Below are positions 15,859-25,435 of a stretch of 64,000 nt of DNA, piece after piece (position 1 is the first letter of the stretch; every line of letters begins with the position of its first letter). Made by a program: the position numbers and the translations under genes. Origin of the DNA: an uncultured bacterium. Lineage in GTDB: Bacteria > Myxococcota_A > Bradymonadia > UBA7976 > VGTA01. The DNA is taken from positions 415,871 to 479,870 of the forward strand of contig CALSSE010000007.1 in the NCBI GenBank assembly GCA_943788935.1, given 5' to 3'. The notes beneath the pieces are model-generated. The model was not told the DNA's origin. It saw only the letters and a list, made by a program, of their open reading frames with translations, and ran no database searches.

Positions 15859-18321
15859 ATGAAATTCTCACTCCAATGGTTACATAGATATGTCGATCTC
15901 AGCGACCTCCTAAACGATACGGAGAAGGTCGCTGAGCTCGCTGAGCGATTCACTCTCTCGGTCGCTGAGCTAGAGGGCTATGATCAGCTCGGCGCCGAGT
16001 TAGATACGGTGATTGTCGCCCGTATTGAGTCTTGTGAACAGCACCCTAACGCAGACCGCTTACGGGTCTGCCAAGTCAACGATGGGAGCCCGGAGCCGCG
16101 TACTATCGTCTGTGGTGCTCCCAATGCTCGCCCAGGTTTAGTCACCGCGTTAGCACTCCCAGGCTCTAAGTTTAATGGCTTTAAGATCAAGGTATCAAAG
16201 GTACGGGGAGTAGAGAGCTGCGGTATGCTCTGCGCGCCCGACGAATTAGGTTTAGGAGAAGGACATGAGGGAATATGGGAGCTCCCGAGTGACCTCACCC
16301 CTGGTGTGAAGCTCTCCGAAGTCATGCCAGTGAGAGACACAGTCTTCGAGGTCGACAATAAATCGATCACCCATCGTCCTGATCTATGGGGCCATTATGG
16401 AATCGCCCGAGAGGTCGCGGGTCTTTTACAGCGAGAGCTGAGGCCCTTAGACACAGAGGTGACTCTCGGTGAGTCACCAGCAGCGTCTGTCAATGTGACG
16501 GATCATGTCGCTTGCCCACGCTACTGTGCACTGAAAATCGAGGAGGTTAGAGTCACCGCTTCACCACTATGGATGCAAGTTCTTTTGTATCGCTGTGAGA
16601 CGCGGGCGATCAATAATCTCGTCGATACTACCAACTTTGTCATGCTAGAGTTGGGTCAACCGCTACACGCTTTTGATGCTCGAGAGATTCATGGCGAGGA
16701 GATCACTGTTCGGCGCGCTGTTGAAGGAGAGAGAGTGACTACGCTTGATCGACAAGAGCGTATCCTCAAGAGTGATGACCTCTTGATCTGTGATGCTCGT
16801 CGACCCGTCGCTTTAGCTGGGGTGATGGGGCTAGAGAACAGTGAGGTGCGTGATGACAGCACGACATTGATCCTTGAAGCCGCTAATTTTACTCCAGAGG
16901 TCGTGAGGAGAACAGCTGTTCGACTAGGCTTGAGGACCGAGGCGAGCTCTCGCTTCGAAAAATCTCTTGATCCTGCCTACCCCAAGTTAGGTGCTCTCCG
17001 CTTCGTGAAGCTGATTCAAGAGATGTGTCCTGAGGCTCGGGTGGCGAGTCAACTCGCAGACTCTTGGCCACATCCACCGGCAGCGGTGAGTGTCGATACT
17101 TCGGTAAGTTATATCAATCATCGCCTAGGCACTGAGCTCTCTGGCGAGGTGGTTAGAGGCTATCTAACGAGCGTCTCTTTCACAGTAGAGGACCTTGATG
17201 GTGATAAAATGAAGGTGGGTGTGCCCTCTTTTAGAGCGACGAAAGACGTCTCTATCCAAGAGGATCTCGTCGAAGAGGTGGGACGCCTCTTCGGCTATGA
17301 TAATATTACCCCTTCTCAGCCAGTCGTAGAGATCGCCAAACCCTACCGTCACCCGATGAGGACTTTACAGCGAAAGGTGAGGACTGTACTCAGCGGTGGA
17401 CTGAGCTTTTTTGAGCTGAGGAACTATTCCTTTGACTCAGAGCCCCTCTTGGAGAGAATTGGTCGTTCCGAAGCGCTCGCTTTAGAGCTAAAGAATCCTC
17501 TGAGCAATGAGCAGAGATTCCTTAAGACCTCTTTAATTCCAAATATGATCGCCGCCATAGAGCGCTCTATTGCTCATTGTGATGAGCTAAAGGTTTATGA
17601 AATTGGTCGAGTCTTTGAGGCGTTGAGCGAAGGAGAGCGAATCGCCACTCCCGACCGTCTCCCTTCTCAACCATTCATGCTTGGAGGGGCGATTTGGAGA
17701 CGAGCGGGGCAAGGTGCGCCACAGTCAAGTCTAGCGGGTCAATGGGGACAGAGTGATCGAGCTTATTTTGAGCTTAAAGGTTTCACTGAGACCCTCGCGA
17801 CTCAGCTGAATACAACCCTCGACTTCAAGCTCACAGATGGTGGGCAGCCGGTGTGGATGCACCCTGCTCGCTGCGCTCAAATATTCGCGGCCGATGGGAG
17901 CGCTATTGGCTATGTGGGAGGGCTACACCCAGATGTTATTGAGAACACAAGCCTTGGCGATTATTGTGCGCTCTTTGAGCTCAATCTAGAGGTTATGAAT
18001 GCTCTTAACTTGAGCTATGGAGGATACGCCGAGATCTCACGTTATCCAGCGATCTCTTATGATCTCTCGATCATTGTCCCTGAGGCGGTCAGTTATGATC
18101 AACTGAAGACTTATATCAATCAGGCCCACAAATCTTGGGTCAGAGGTGTAGATTGTGTGAGTATTTATCGTGGAGAGCCGATCCCTGAGGGTCAGAAGAG
18201 CGTCACAGTGAAGATCGAGTTCCAAAACAAGAGCGCGACCTTGGAGATGGAGCAAGTGAATAAGGTTGTCGATCGTCTTATTAAGAGGCTCGGCCAAGAA
18301 GTGGGCGGCTGGATTCGTTAA
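15859..18321 (+). CDS. pheT: Phenylalanine-tRNA ligase beta subunit
   Basis: The 820-residue protein has the normal length and domain order of bacterial PheT: an OB-type tRNA-binding domain (about 42-150, VIVARIESCEQHPNADRLRV), the B3/B4 editing domain (about 210-380, with HAFDAREIHG), the B5 DNA-binding-like domain (about 400-475), the catalytic-like core (RNYSFDSE ... LKNPLSNEQRFLK) and a C-terminal anticodon-binding FDX-ACB domain (from about 725, SRYPAISYDLSIIV). It pairs with PheS and removes tRNA-Phe wrongly charged with tyrosine. An AGAGGT ribosome site precedes the ATG. Confidence 0.97.
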   Translation: MKFSLQWLHRYVDLSDLLNDTEKVAELAERFTLSVAELEGYDQLGAELDTVIVARIESCEQHPNADRLRVCQVNDGSPEPRTIVCGAPNARPGLVTALALPGSKFNGFKIKVSKVRGVESCGMLCAPDELGLGEGHEGIWELPSDLTPGVKLSEVMPVRDTVFEVDNKSITHRPDLWGHYGIAREVAGLLQRELRPLDTEVTLGESPAASVNVTDHVACPRYCALKIEEVRVTASPLWMQVLLYRCETRAINNLVDTTNFVMLELGQPLHAFDAREIHGEEITVRRAVEGERVTTLDRQERILKSDDLLICDARRPVALAGVMGLENSEVRDDSTTLILEAANFTPEVVRRTAVRLGLRTEASSRFEKSLDPAYPKLGALRFVKLIQEMCPEARVASQLADSWPHPPAAVSVDTSVSYINHRLGTELSGEVVRGYLTSVSFTVEDLDGDKMKVGVPSFRATKDVSIQEDLVEEVGRLFGYDNITPSQPVVEIAKPYRHPMRTLQRKVRTVLSGGLSFFELRNYSFDSEPLLERIGRSEALALELKNPLSNEQRFLKTSLIPNMIAAIERSIAHCDELKVYEIGRVFEALSEGERIATPDRLPSQPFMLGGAIWRRAGQGAPQSSLAGQWGQSDRAYFELKGFTETLATQLNTTLDFKLTDGGQPVWMHPARCAQIFAADGSAIGYVGGLHPDVIENTSLGDYCALFELNLEVMNALNLSYGGYAEISRYPAISYDLSIIVPEAVSYDQLKTYINQAHKSWVRGVDCVSIYRGEPIPEGQKSVTVKIEFQNKSATLEMEQVNKVVDRLIKRLGQEVGGWIR

Positions 18322-18363
18322 GACTCAGAGTTGGCCCCCTCGGCTCGATAACATGACGGTCGC

Positions 18364-21300
18364 TTAGAGGTCTCCAAGGTGTCCACTCGAGCCATGAAGA
18401 CCATCGGCGCCTCTCCCCAGCGTAGTGTTACTCGCGTTACCACCTATACCGCCAGCGCCGGCTGTCTCTACCTCAAGGGAGAGAGAGAAAGAGTTCGCTT
18501 CTTGGTAACGTATAGGTGGAGTGATCGAGCCGGTGACAGCGATATCATAGCTTACACCACCATTGCCGCCTGCGCCTGCTCCCCCATGTCCACCGCGGCC
18601 ACCAGAGCCTCCCGCCCCCGCTTGGAAGGAGCAGATCGGGTTTAAGACTGAACCTACATCACCCCCCTCACCACCAGCGCCTCCTGAGCCGCCGCCACCA
18701 CCGTTTCCACCTCGCCCACCTGTGCCACCAAAGCCTCTTTTGATCACATTGTCATAGATATTAGGTAGCGCGGAGTGATCTTGAGGATCGAGACTGATAT
18801 AGGTGATGAAGATTCCGAATGACCCGCCTCCCCCAAGGCCACCAGCGCCAGACTCCCCAGGACATCCTCCATTACCTCCGCTACCACCTGAGGCTCCAAA
18901 GTCAAACTGATTTGGAGACCATTCCACAACGATGCCAGCCGCTGCCCCCCCCCCCCCACCACCACCACCGGGGATCCCTCCTTCTCCTGGCTCACCCGCT
19001 TCCGCGATCCAGTGACCAAGATTGAGTCTACCGCTTACCGTTCCTCGTGTCTCCCCTCCGTTTCCGTCGACTCCCGCTCCTCCATTCACGCCTGAGCGGG
19101 CATCCGGATTTGTAAAAGCGCTGCTGTCATTAGTGACCGCGCAGGTCCCTTCATTATTCGATTGGAAGTGTGTAGCGCTCAGTCCTCCGAAACCAGCATT
19201 GACACCATTGCCTCCGGTGCCCGGGGTATTCGGCTCCATAAAAACCGGACATGCTGAATATCCACCTGCACCGCCTCGAGTGCTTAAACCATCGCATACT
19301 TGATCAGGAGAGCTCCCGCCGTTGAGGCCTGAGAACCCATCACGAGGGTCTCCACCACAGCTGAAAGGGCTGGAGAGGGTCTGACTTGGGAGTCCTGAGA
19401 GTCCATTCAATCCGTCTACCCCGCTCTCTCCTGATAGGCCGTCTTGACCGCGAGCTGCATCACCAGCGATGATCCGGTTGTGGTGGATACTTAAAGATTC
19501 GTTACTATCTCTAAGATAGATACCATAGGTGTTGCCGGTCGGTGATGAGCCACTATTAATGGTGAAGCCGCTCAGCTCGGTAGGAGAGCGTATCCCTATC
19601 CCTTTGACGCCATAACTTTGGTTTTCGACTTGGGAGAGAGAGCGGGTATCTATTTGACTCACATAGATCTGGGGATTGAATACCCAACTCACTCGACCAT
19701 GACCACCGATGACGCTCACGCCATCGACGAGCGTCAGAATCTCGGTATAGACTCCCTCAGAGACCAATACTCGAGATCGTCCTAGCGCGTTAGCTCGATT
19801 GATGCCATGAGCTATGGTGAAGCAAGGCTCGTTGATTGAGCCACAAGCACCCGATGATGACCCACCATTCTCTTCGGGGGTGACATACACTACTGTTGGA
19901 TCGGGGTTGAGCTCACAACCATTGCTGAGTCGACCATCAGCATCGAGGAAGCCCGATAAGCACTCAAAGCTACATCGAGGGCGATCACTGCTCTGATCGC
20001 AGAGAGGGGTCACTCCAAGAGACGCGGGATCTTGTCCACCCCATGCCTGTGTACAGTCATTACCACACGCGCCACAGTGCTCTACTAGATCATATTCACC
20101 CTGGTCATTTAGATAACCTTCATCGGTGAGTCCATCACAGTCATCATCTAGGTAGTCACAAGCCTCATCAGTTACGCCTGTGACAACTTCGGCTGAACAG
20201 CGAGCGCTCACCTGATCTTCGGTACAGCGGACGACCCCTGATCGTTCACAGACACCGAGACCAATGAGACAACTTTGACCTATCGTTGGCCATTGCTCAT
20301 CGACCTCTCCATCACAGTCATCGTCGATAAGATTACAAGACTCTTCGCTCGCATCACCACCAGTAACCGAGCAGTTTACCTCGGCGAGGTTGTCGCTACA
20401 GACGATGATTCCTCTACGTTCACAAGCCCCTAAACCCACTTGGCATGGTTCGTTAAGTGTAGGGAATTCCTCATCTACTTTTTGATCGCAATCATTGTCA
20501 ATTCGATCGCATAGCTCTGGTTGAGCATTCATTAATACATCCGCTTCACTGATCCCACAAGCGACCGAGTCTCCACTCTCTGTACAGGAGATAAATCCGG
20601 CCTGCTGACAAAAGCCCACCCCGACAACACAAATATCGTTTAACCCCACAAAACCGTTGTCAAGTTGTCCATCACAATCGTTATCTAGTCCGTCACATAC
20701 CTCGGGCATAGGATCAGAGGCGACGGCACTACAGACGACTCCTGCTCCTCCCTCAGCGCATCGGCGAACACCGACTCTACGGCAGAGACCCACGCCATCT
20801 TCACAGACCTCTCCCACCCCATCATAACCCTCATCAATCGTTCCATCACAGTCATTATCAACCCCATCACAGCGCTCATCACTAGACTCACCAGCGGCCA
20901 CGCTACAGGTAACGCTCTCTCCATCGGTGGCGCAATCATATACACCATATCGAGCGCAGGCGCCTTGACCCACTACGCAGAGCTCTCCTCGAGTCGGAAA
21001 AGCCTCATCCGTATCTCCATCACAATCATCATCGAGGTAGTTGCAGCGCTCGTTCTGAGGTGTATTGGCGGTACATACAGGGTCTAGGCTATCTAATGTA
21101 CAGATCATTCTACCGATACACATGAGGGTCTCCACCTCCCCACTATCACTGATCACTTCGGCTTCATTGGCACAGTCTTCACCGATCATCGGTACATCAT
21201 CGGTGAGACCATTACAGTCATCATCGATAAGATTACAGCGTTCGGTCATAGGAACAGGAGCGTCACAAGCGCTCCACCCAATGACGCGGTCACAGGTCTG

Positions 21301-21963
21301 TCTTCCGTAACAGAGCCCAGCGTCGTTCCCCTTTTCGCATACTCGCTGATCGCCATCAGTGTTGTCATTACAAGTGCATGAGTAGGTTTGAGGGATACAT
21401 TGCCTAGCACCCATCGTATCAATCTCCGAGCAGACGTAGCTACCGACACAATCAGCGTCGCTCTCACAGTCTTTTCCGCATACAGACTGTCCATCGATAT
21501 TCAGACAGCGGCCTAAAGGACAATCTCCATCATCTGCACAAGCCTTGCATAAACGCGCTTGAATAGGACTGCAGAGGTATTGAATATCAGGACCGGTGCC
21601 AGAGGACGCTAAACAGCCCCACCCCTCGGGACAAGAGTTGCCAAGACAAGTGTCTGTACACACTCCCTCTTCTCCTGAGGTGATACAGTAATCACTGAGA
21701 CACTCTGAGTGAGAAGAGCAAGGTTCTCCAAAGTTCTTGAGGCTGACTGAGATCTCTTCGCCTGCTGGCGAGGGCATCGCGTCAAAGGCTTCGATAAAAG
21801 GTCTAAACATATCGAGACGCGGAGGAGGAGGCTCAAAGGAGTCGATCTCTTCATCATCACAAGCGGCGCCGACAACGCTCGCTCCTACAAGTAAACTAAG
21901 GAGGAATAAAGTATAGCGATGAGATCTATAAGTTTGACACTGATCTTCAATATATGGAGACAT
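18364..21963 (-). CDS. MopE-like surface lipoprotein with Asp/Cys motifs and Gly-rich domain
   Basis: The 1199-residue product has a lipoprotein signal ending in the lipobox GAAC. I choose ATG 21963 because GGAAGAGG sits upstream; a TTG at 21978 is in frame but unsupported. After Cys-rich modules come seven copies of the motif CDxxDNDCDGxxDE (PF11617-type, named from MopE and probably metal-binding). A region like DUF1565/pectate-lyase beta-helix follows (PCFTIAHGINRANALGRSRV, then LVSEGVYTE). The last 350 residues are extremely Gly-rich (GGxGGxGGxG) with collagen-like GLSGL stretches. It is probably displayed on the cell surface, perhaps as an adhesin or matrix protein. A 13-base homopolymer at 18945-18957 lies in the Gly-rich part. 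Function is inferred only from architecture. Confidence 0.88.
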   Translation of the reverse strand: MSPYIEDQCQTYRSHRYTLFLLSLLVGASVVGAACDDEEIDSFEPPPPRLDMFRPFIEAFDAMPSPAGEEISVSLKNFGEPCSSHSECLSDYCITSGEEGVCTDTCLGNSCPEGWGCLASSGTGPDIQYLCSPIQARLCKACADDGDCPLGRCLNIDGQSVCGKDCESDADCVGSYVCSEIDTMGARQCIPQTYSCTCNDNTDGDQRVCEKGNDAGLCYGRQTCDRVIGWSACDAPVPMTERCNLIDDDCNGLTDDVPMIGEDCANEAEVISDSGEVETLMCIGRMICTLDSLDPVCTANTPQNERCNYLDDDCDGDTDEAFPTRGELCVVGQGACARYGVYDCATDGESVTCSVAAGESSDERCDGVDNDCDGTIDEGYDGVGEVCEDGVGLCRRVGVRRCAEGGAGVVCSAVASDPMPEVCDGLDNDCDGQLDNGFVGLNDICVVGVGFCQQAGFISCTESGDSVACGISEADVLMNAQPELCDRIDNDCDQKVDEEFPTLNEPCQVGLGACERRGIIVCSDNLAEVNCSVTGGDASEESCNLIDDDCDGEVDEQWPTIGQSCLIGLGVCERSGVVRCTEDQVSARCSAEVVTGVTDEACDYLDDDCDGLTDEGYLNDQGEYDLVEHCGACGNDCTQAWGGQDPASLGVTPLCDQSSDRPRCSFECLSGFLDADGRLSNGCELNPDPTVVYVTPEENGGSSSGACGSINEPCFTIAHGINRANALGRSRVLVSEGVYTEILTLVDGVSVIGGHGRVSWVFNPQIYVSQIDTRSLSQVENQSYGVKGIGIRSPTELSGFTINSGSSPTGNTYGIYLRDSNESLSIHHNRIIAGDAARGQDGLSGESGVDGLNGLSGLPSQTLSSPFSCGGDPRDGFSGLNGGSSPDQVCDGLSTRGGAGGYSACPVFMEPNTPGTGGNGVNAGFGGLSATHFQSNNEGTCAVTNDSSAFTNPDARSGVNGGAGVDGNGGETRGTVSGRLNLGHWIAEAGEPGEGGIPGGGGGGGGAAAGIVVEWSPNQFDFGASGGSGGNGGCPGESGAGGLGGGGSFGIFITYISLDPQDHSALPNIYDNVIKRGFGGTGGRGGNGGGGGSGGAGGEGGDVGSVLNPICSFQAGAGGSGGRGGHGGAGAGGNGGVSYDIAVTGSITPPIRYQEANSFSLSLEVETAGAGGIGGNASNTTLGRGADGLHGSSGHLGDL
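18945..18957. repeat. C13 (coding-strand G13) homopolymer inside the MopE-like gene
   Basis: Thirteen consecutive Cs on the plus strand encode a run of Gly in the minus-strand gene. A tract this long is prone to slippage. A shift of one base would replace the rest of the Gly-rich domain and end translation early; one alternative frame stops at 18744. Confidence 0.95.
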
Positions 21964-22054
21964 GAACACCTCTTCCAAGTGGCCCTACTGTTTGTATATG
22001 ATGCGGAGAGCATAAGTGATTTGATTCATAAACTCTAGTTTGGACGAGGTGAGA

Positions 22055-23365
22055 TTGAGAAGTTTACTACAGGTAGCTGGGTTAAGCGCAGAGGGTCGAC
22101 TTATATGGCGATGTATCATAGCCTGTTCATTAGGGATCTCATGTACAGTGAGTGGAGTAGATCGTCTAAAAGGATGGGCCAAAAAAGCCACACCCACCAC
22201 AGAGGGTGAACGTCTCCCTAATCTCTACGATACGCTTAGAATAATGAAACATGACCGGGGGGTAGATCAGGCGCTGCTCTATCTGATGTCATTGAGGCGT
22301 GACCAGCTCTTGATGATCAAGACCCCATCTCTACTCAGTCAACTCAGTCGCGTCGCTTGCCTCAATACAGAGTCGTCCTCGACAACGGAGACTCCTAAAA
22401 ATAACTCTCCCAAAGCGCTAAAGCGAGCCTTGGGTGCTATTAAGTTATTGTCACAATTGCAGGCGCCGCCTCCTTGTCTCGCTGAGCGTTGGCTTCGACC
22501 AGGGTTGTCTTCATCGCGACAGGTGACAGGTGACCTCGCCTTTGATCTCCTCTCTAGAGCTTCTGCACTGGCGTATAGGCGTGGAGGACGAGTCGATCTC
22601 TTACAAGGGATGACTAAGCACCCTGATCCAGAAGTGAGAGAGCACGCGGCCCATGCAGGTGCTGATCCTGAGACCCTCTGTACCTGCTTGAATGATCCTT
22701 GGCGGTTGGTTCGGTTTGCCGCGATTCGTGGCTTAGAGAAGGTCTCAGATCCCCGAGGGCTATGCCTTATAGAGACGATGTCAACGTTGGATGATGATCT
22801 TCGTATACGGTCGGTTATCGCGCTAGGTCGCTTGGCTGAATCTTCTTGGGCTAAAGGTCAATCCACGCCTCCTCACCTCAGTCAAGCATTGAGAGAGCTC
22901 TCTAGGGCTCCCCAAGAGAGTATCTCTATACGCCGAGCTGCTTTAGTGGCGCTCGCTCGTTGGGGCAGCTTCTCCGAAGCAGAAGCGATGGTGATCGCTC
23001 ATCTGAAGAGTGGTGGTCTCGTCGAAGTGACCAGAGGAGCTCTACACGCGATTATATCAAGCGGGTCTCAACTGAGTAAGACGCTTACTCACAAGATTAT
23101 CGCTGAGAGTGAATCTACTGTTTTACGGCTTGACGCCTTAAAGTGGTTGAGTGATCCGAGAGCGCCATGGGAGAGTTTGGATCCTCCTTATACAACAAGT
23201 CAACGCTTAGCCTTTGTCCGTGAGCTTCTCAAAGGAGGGGTGCATCATCAACTCTATGAGGCAACGATCCTTAGAGTTTTAGAGAGTTTAGAGAGTCTAG
23301 TTTATAATCCATCTGCTCGCGAAGGATACTCTCTACCCTCATTCGATCTTGAAGATGAGCCTTGA
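22055..23365 (+). CDS. HEAT-repeat protein, possible lipoprotein
   Basis: The product has about 436 residues from TTG 22055 (GAGG five bases upstream); in-frame TTG 22040 and GTG 22049 are alternatives. The N-terminus has a hydrophobic stretch ending in CIIACSLGISC that could be a lipoprotein signal. The remainder is helical repeats of HEAT/PBS-lyase type: HPDPEVREHAAHAG, DPWRLVRFAAIRGLEKVSDP, DDLRIRSVIALGRLAES, SIRRAALVALARWGS. Such solenoids serve as protein-binding scaffolds. No partner is evident. It is divergent from the MopE-like gene and upstream of the GltJ-like gene. Confidence 0.75.
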   Translation: MRSLLQVAGLSAEGRLIWRCIIACSLGISCTVSGVDRLKGWAKKATPTTEGERLPNLYDTLRIMKHDRGVDQALLYLMSLRRDQLLMIKTPSLLSQLSRVACLNTESSSTTETPKNNSPKALKRALGAIKLLSQLQAPPPCLAERWLRPGLSSSRQVTGDLAFDLLSRASALAYRRGGRVDLLQGMTKHPDPEVREHAAHAGADPETLCTCLNDPWRLVRFAAIRGLEKVSDPRGLCLIETMSTLDDDLRIRSVIALGRLAESSWAKGQSTPPHLSQALRELSRAPQESISIRRAALVALARWGSFSEAEAMVIAHLKSGGLVEVTRGALHAIISSGSQLSKTLTHKIIAESESTVLRLDALKWLSDPRAPWESLDPPYTTSQRLAFVRELLKGGVHHQLYEATILRVLESLESLVYNPSAREGYSLPSFDLEDEP

Positions 23366-23605
23366 GGGAGAGCTCGAGTCGCCTAGAGATGGTTGTCTTA
23401 TACATCGGTCACTAAAGCGCTTTTAGATCGATATGTTATGATCGCTAACGAGACTTTGTTTATTTGGTTAAAGAACTTACATGACAAAGTGGCAGAACCT
23501 CAGTATATAAGCGCTCAACCGATAACCGATAAGGTCGTAAGAGTTAAATCTACTAAGATGACGACCTTAAGTTAAATGTAGATCGATATGTAGAGCGAGT
23601 TTAAG

Positions 23606-25081
23606 ATGAAAGTTCAATGTCATCATTGCCAAAAGAAGTACACCCTGCCACTGGAGAGGGTCGCTGGGCGAATTTTGAAAATTCGTTGCCGACAATGTGC
23701 TGAGCTATTTGAAGTAGACGGTTCACAGATTCAACTCGAGGACATACACGCGAGCACCGTTCAACAGAGCCCATCGCCGAAGATGGAAGAGAGTCAAGCG
23801 TTGAGGACTATAGAGTACTCTGCGCTGGATCCATCGGGGGTGTCCCCCAATAAAGCTCAACAAGCCCCTCTTAGTCAGTTACAACTATCATCCAACTCTA
23901 TGACTCGCTCTGCACCTAGTTCTGCACCTAGCTCATCTTCGGTAATGAGTGGGATGTCAGAGCCTACATTTAGTAAAAGTTCAGATAACCCACTTCTCTC
24001 AGTAGAGGTCTCTCAGTCTGCTCAAGAGTGGATGGAGTCGGTGATGTCCGATGTCGATCGTCCTATCACCCAAGAGATCCGTATCAGTGAGATCACGGGG
24101 CATTACGCTATACCGCCCGAAAAGAAGTCATCTGGTCGCTTGGTTTTACTTTTGGGTCTATGTATTTTAGGGGGGGGGTACACTTTATTTGCTTCACAGA
24201 CTCCCTCAAGAGAAGCACCTTCTGTGGTGAGCTTAAATCTCTCTGTTGAGCTTGATGAATCACAAAAGCTAGCTAAAGAGGTCTCTAAGGGACTGGTTGA
24301 AAACGCAAAACCTACCAAGCTCAAGGCAGGGGCCTCAGCCACTCTCAATCAGCAAGAGAAAGAGCAAGAGAAAGAGCAAGAGAAAGAGCAAGAGAAAGAG
24401 AAAGAGCAAGAGAAAGAGCAAGAGAAAGAGCCAAGTCGAGCCCCCTCTGCAAAGTCTTCGGCTCCCAAGAAGAGCCAAGCGAAAAGTAAAGACCCGAAGA
24501 GCGCTCTTAAAAATATGAAAAAGACTCTGTCTTTGACACAGGGAGGACTAGGTACAAGCCCTCTCACACTAGAGGGTGATCTCTCATCAGCCCGAGAGGC
24601 GATGAGCAATAAAGGTAAAGCGAAAGGTAGCAAGGTAGGCAAGAGCTCATCACTCTCTGTAGACAGCCCTAAAAAGAAGAGCCCTAAAAAGAAGAGCTCT
24701 AAAAAGAAGAGCTCTAAAAAGAAGAGCCCTAAAAAGAAGAGCTCTAAAAAAACTAAGCGTTCAAGCTCGGCTCGTAAGAGCGGAGGCGGGCTCGATCGCT
24801 CAACAGTGGCGACGGTACTGAATCAAAATGGGAGAGGCCTTGAGCATTGCTATCGGAGAGCGCTCAAAAAAGATCCAGCATTTGGTGAGGTCAACACTCG
24901 ACTCAATTTTATGGTTAACCCTAATGGTAGAGTGTCACGCTCTACGATCAAGCTGAGTGGAGTGTATAGAAAGACCCGATTAGAGTCATGTATTCAAAAC
25001 ACAGTAGTTAGGTGGTATTTTCCAAAAGCTAAGGGCAAAACACCAGTGCGTTATCCTCTTCGCTTTAGACCTGGCTTCTAA
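23606..25081 (+). CDS. Zinc-ribbon/AgmX-type (GltJ-like) membrane protein with TonB-like C-terminus
   Basis: The 491-residue protein starts with an MJ0042-type zinc ribbon (CHHCQKKYTLPLERVAGRIL, then a second CRQC). A Ser-rich linker and one membrane helix follow (about 175-195, LVLLLGLCILGGGYTLFAS). Then come EKEQ repeats and Lys/Ser repeats (KKKS), and a C-terminal AgmX/PglI domain of about 95 residues (LNQNGRGLEHCYRRALKKDP, VRWYFPKAKGK) related to TonB/energy-transducing C-termini. In Myxococcus, GltJ (AgmX) with the same order of parts works in gliding machinery; this one is shorter, so a role in motility or envelope force transmission is only an inference. A G9 run (24170-24178) lies in the membrane-helix coding part. 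Confidence 0.85.
   Translation: MKVQCHHCQKKYTLPLERVAGRILKIRCRQCAELFEVDGSQIQLEDIHASTVQQSPSPKMEESQALRTIEYSALDPSGVSPNKAQQAPLSQLQLSSNSMTRSAPSSAPSSSSVMSGMSEPTFSKSSDNPLLSVEVSQSAQEWMESVMSDVDRPITQEIRISEITGHYAIPPEKKSSGRLVLLLGLCILGGGYTLFASQTPSREAPSVVSLNLSVELDESQKLAKEVSKGLVENAKPTKLKAGASATLNQQEKEQEKEQEKEQEKEKEQEKEQEKEPSRAPSAKSSAPKKSQAKSKDPKSALKNMKKTLSLTQGGLGTSPLTLEGDLSSAREAMSNKGKAKGSKVGKSSSLSVDSPKKKSPKKKSSKKKSSKKKSPKKKSSKKTKRSSSARKSGGGLDRSTVATVLNQNGRGLEHCYRRALKKDPAFGEVNTRLNFMVNPNGRVSRSTIKLSGVYRKTRLESCIQNTVVRWYFPKAKGKTPVRYPLRFRPGF
24351..24430. repeat. 12-bp in-frame repeats (EKEQ)
   Basis: Repeated GAGAAAGAGCAA units, with one 6-base variation, encode the charged spacer just outside the membrane in the GltJ-like protein. 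Confidence 0.9.
24665..24754. repeat. Six 15-bp in-frame repeats (SPKKK/SSKKK)
   Basis: Six copies of AGCCCTAAAAAGAAG with C/T changes encode a strongly basic stretch before the TonB-like domain. Confidence 0.9.
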
Positions 25082-25109
25082 TTATCAGGTGGCTAAGGCG
25101 AGACTCCTT

Positions 25110-25136
25110 AAAGAGATTTTAATAAGAAATCTCTTT
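25110..25136 (+). terminator. 10-bp perfect hairpin after the GltJ-like gene
   Basis: AAAGAGATTT and AAATCTCTTT pair perfectly around a 7-base loop, 28 bases after the stop. No T-run follows, but the AT-rich arms lie between convergent genes, where a terminator is expected. Confidence 0.45.
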
Positions 25137-25197
25137 GGGTGATTCATTCAGCTGATCATTCTCAGGGTAACCTCAGAGTGAAACCCAGAGCTTCACT

Positions 25198-25269
25198 CAA
25201 AGTTTCGCCCAGAGTGTTGCCCAAAGTTTCGCCCAGAGTGTTACCCAAAGTTTCGCCCAGAGTGTCGCT
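25198..25269. repeat. Three 24-bp tandem repeats in intergenic DNA
   Basis: Three copies of CAAAGTTTCGCCCAGAGTG plus five variable bases, flanked by degenerate half-copies. In one plus-strand frame the block reads as QSFAQSVA repeats without a start codon, from after TAA 25168 to a TGA near 25300. Confidence 0.88.
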
Positions 25270-25435
25270 CAGAGCTCTATTCAAGGAGTCTCTAAGGTGT
25301 GAGCGCTGAGGTGTGAGCAGGGCTAAGGTGAAATGAAGGGGAGGGTGAGGGTCTTCTATCCAAAAATAGGCATCTCTTGGGATGGGCTAGTATCTTGAAT
25401 AGAGGCTGACTCTGAGGCTCCCGATGAGTTTCAGT

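Larger units (their letters stand above)
25082..25435. other. 354-base gap with hairpin and 24-bp repeats
   Basis: It lies between the convergent GltJ-like and beta-barrel genes. It holds a perfect hairpin (25110-25136) and a 24-bp tandem repeat (25198-25269). I see no supported gene with a start codon. Confidence 0.6.

Noticed and set aside
18563..19303. Pro-rich plus-strand frames opposite the Gly-rich domain
   Set aside because: Antisense reading of GGx codons gives open Pro-rich frames; no start signals and no natural composition.
23393..23575. 60-codon plus-strand frame between HEAT and GltJ-like genes
   Set aside because: It starts with TTG, has no ribosome site, and its composition is AT-rich and irregular. 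Probably chance.
25198..25269. CRISPR-like array in 24-bp repeats
   Set aside because: Tandem units without unique spacers and only three copies.
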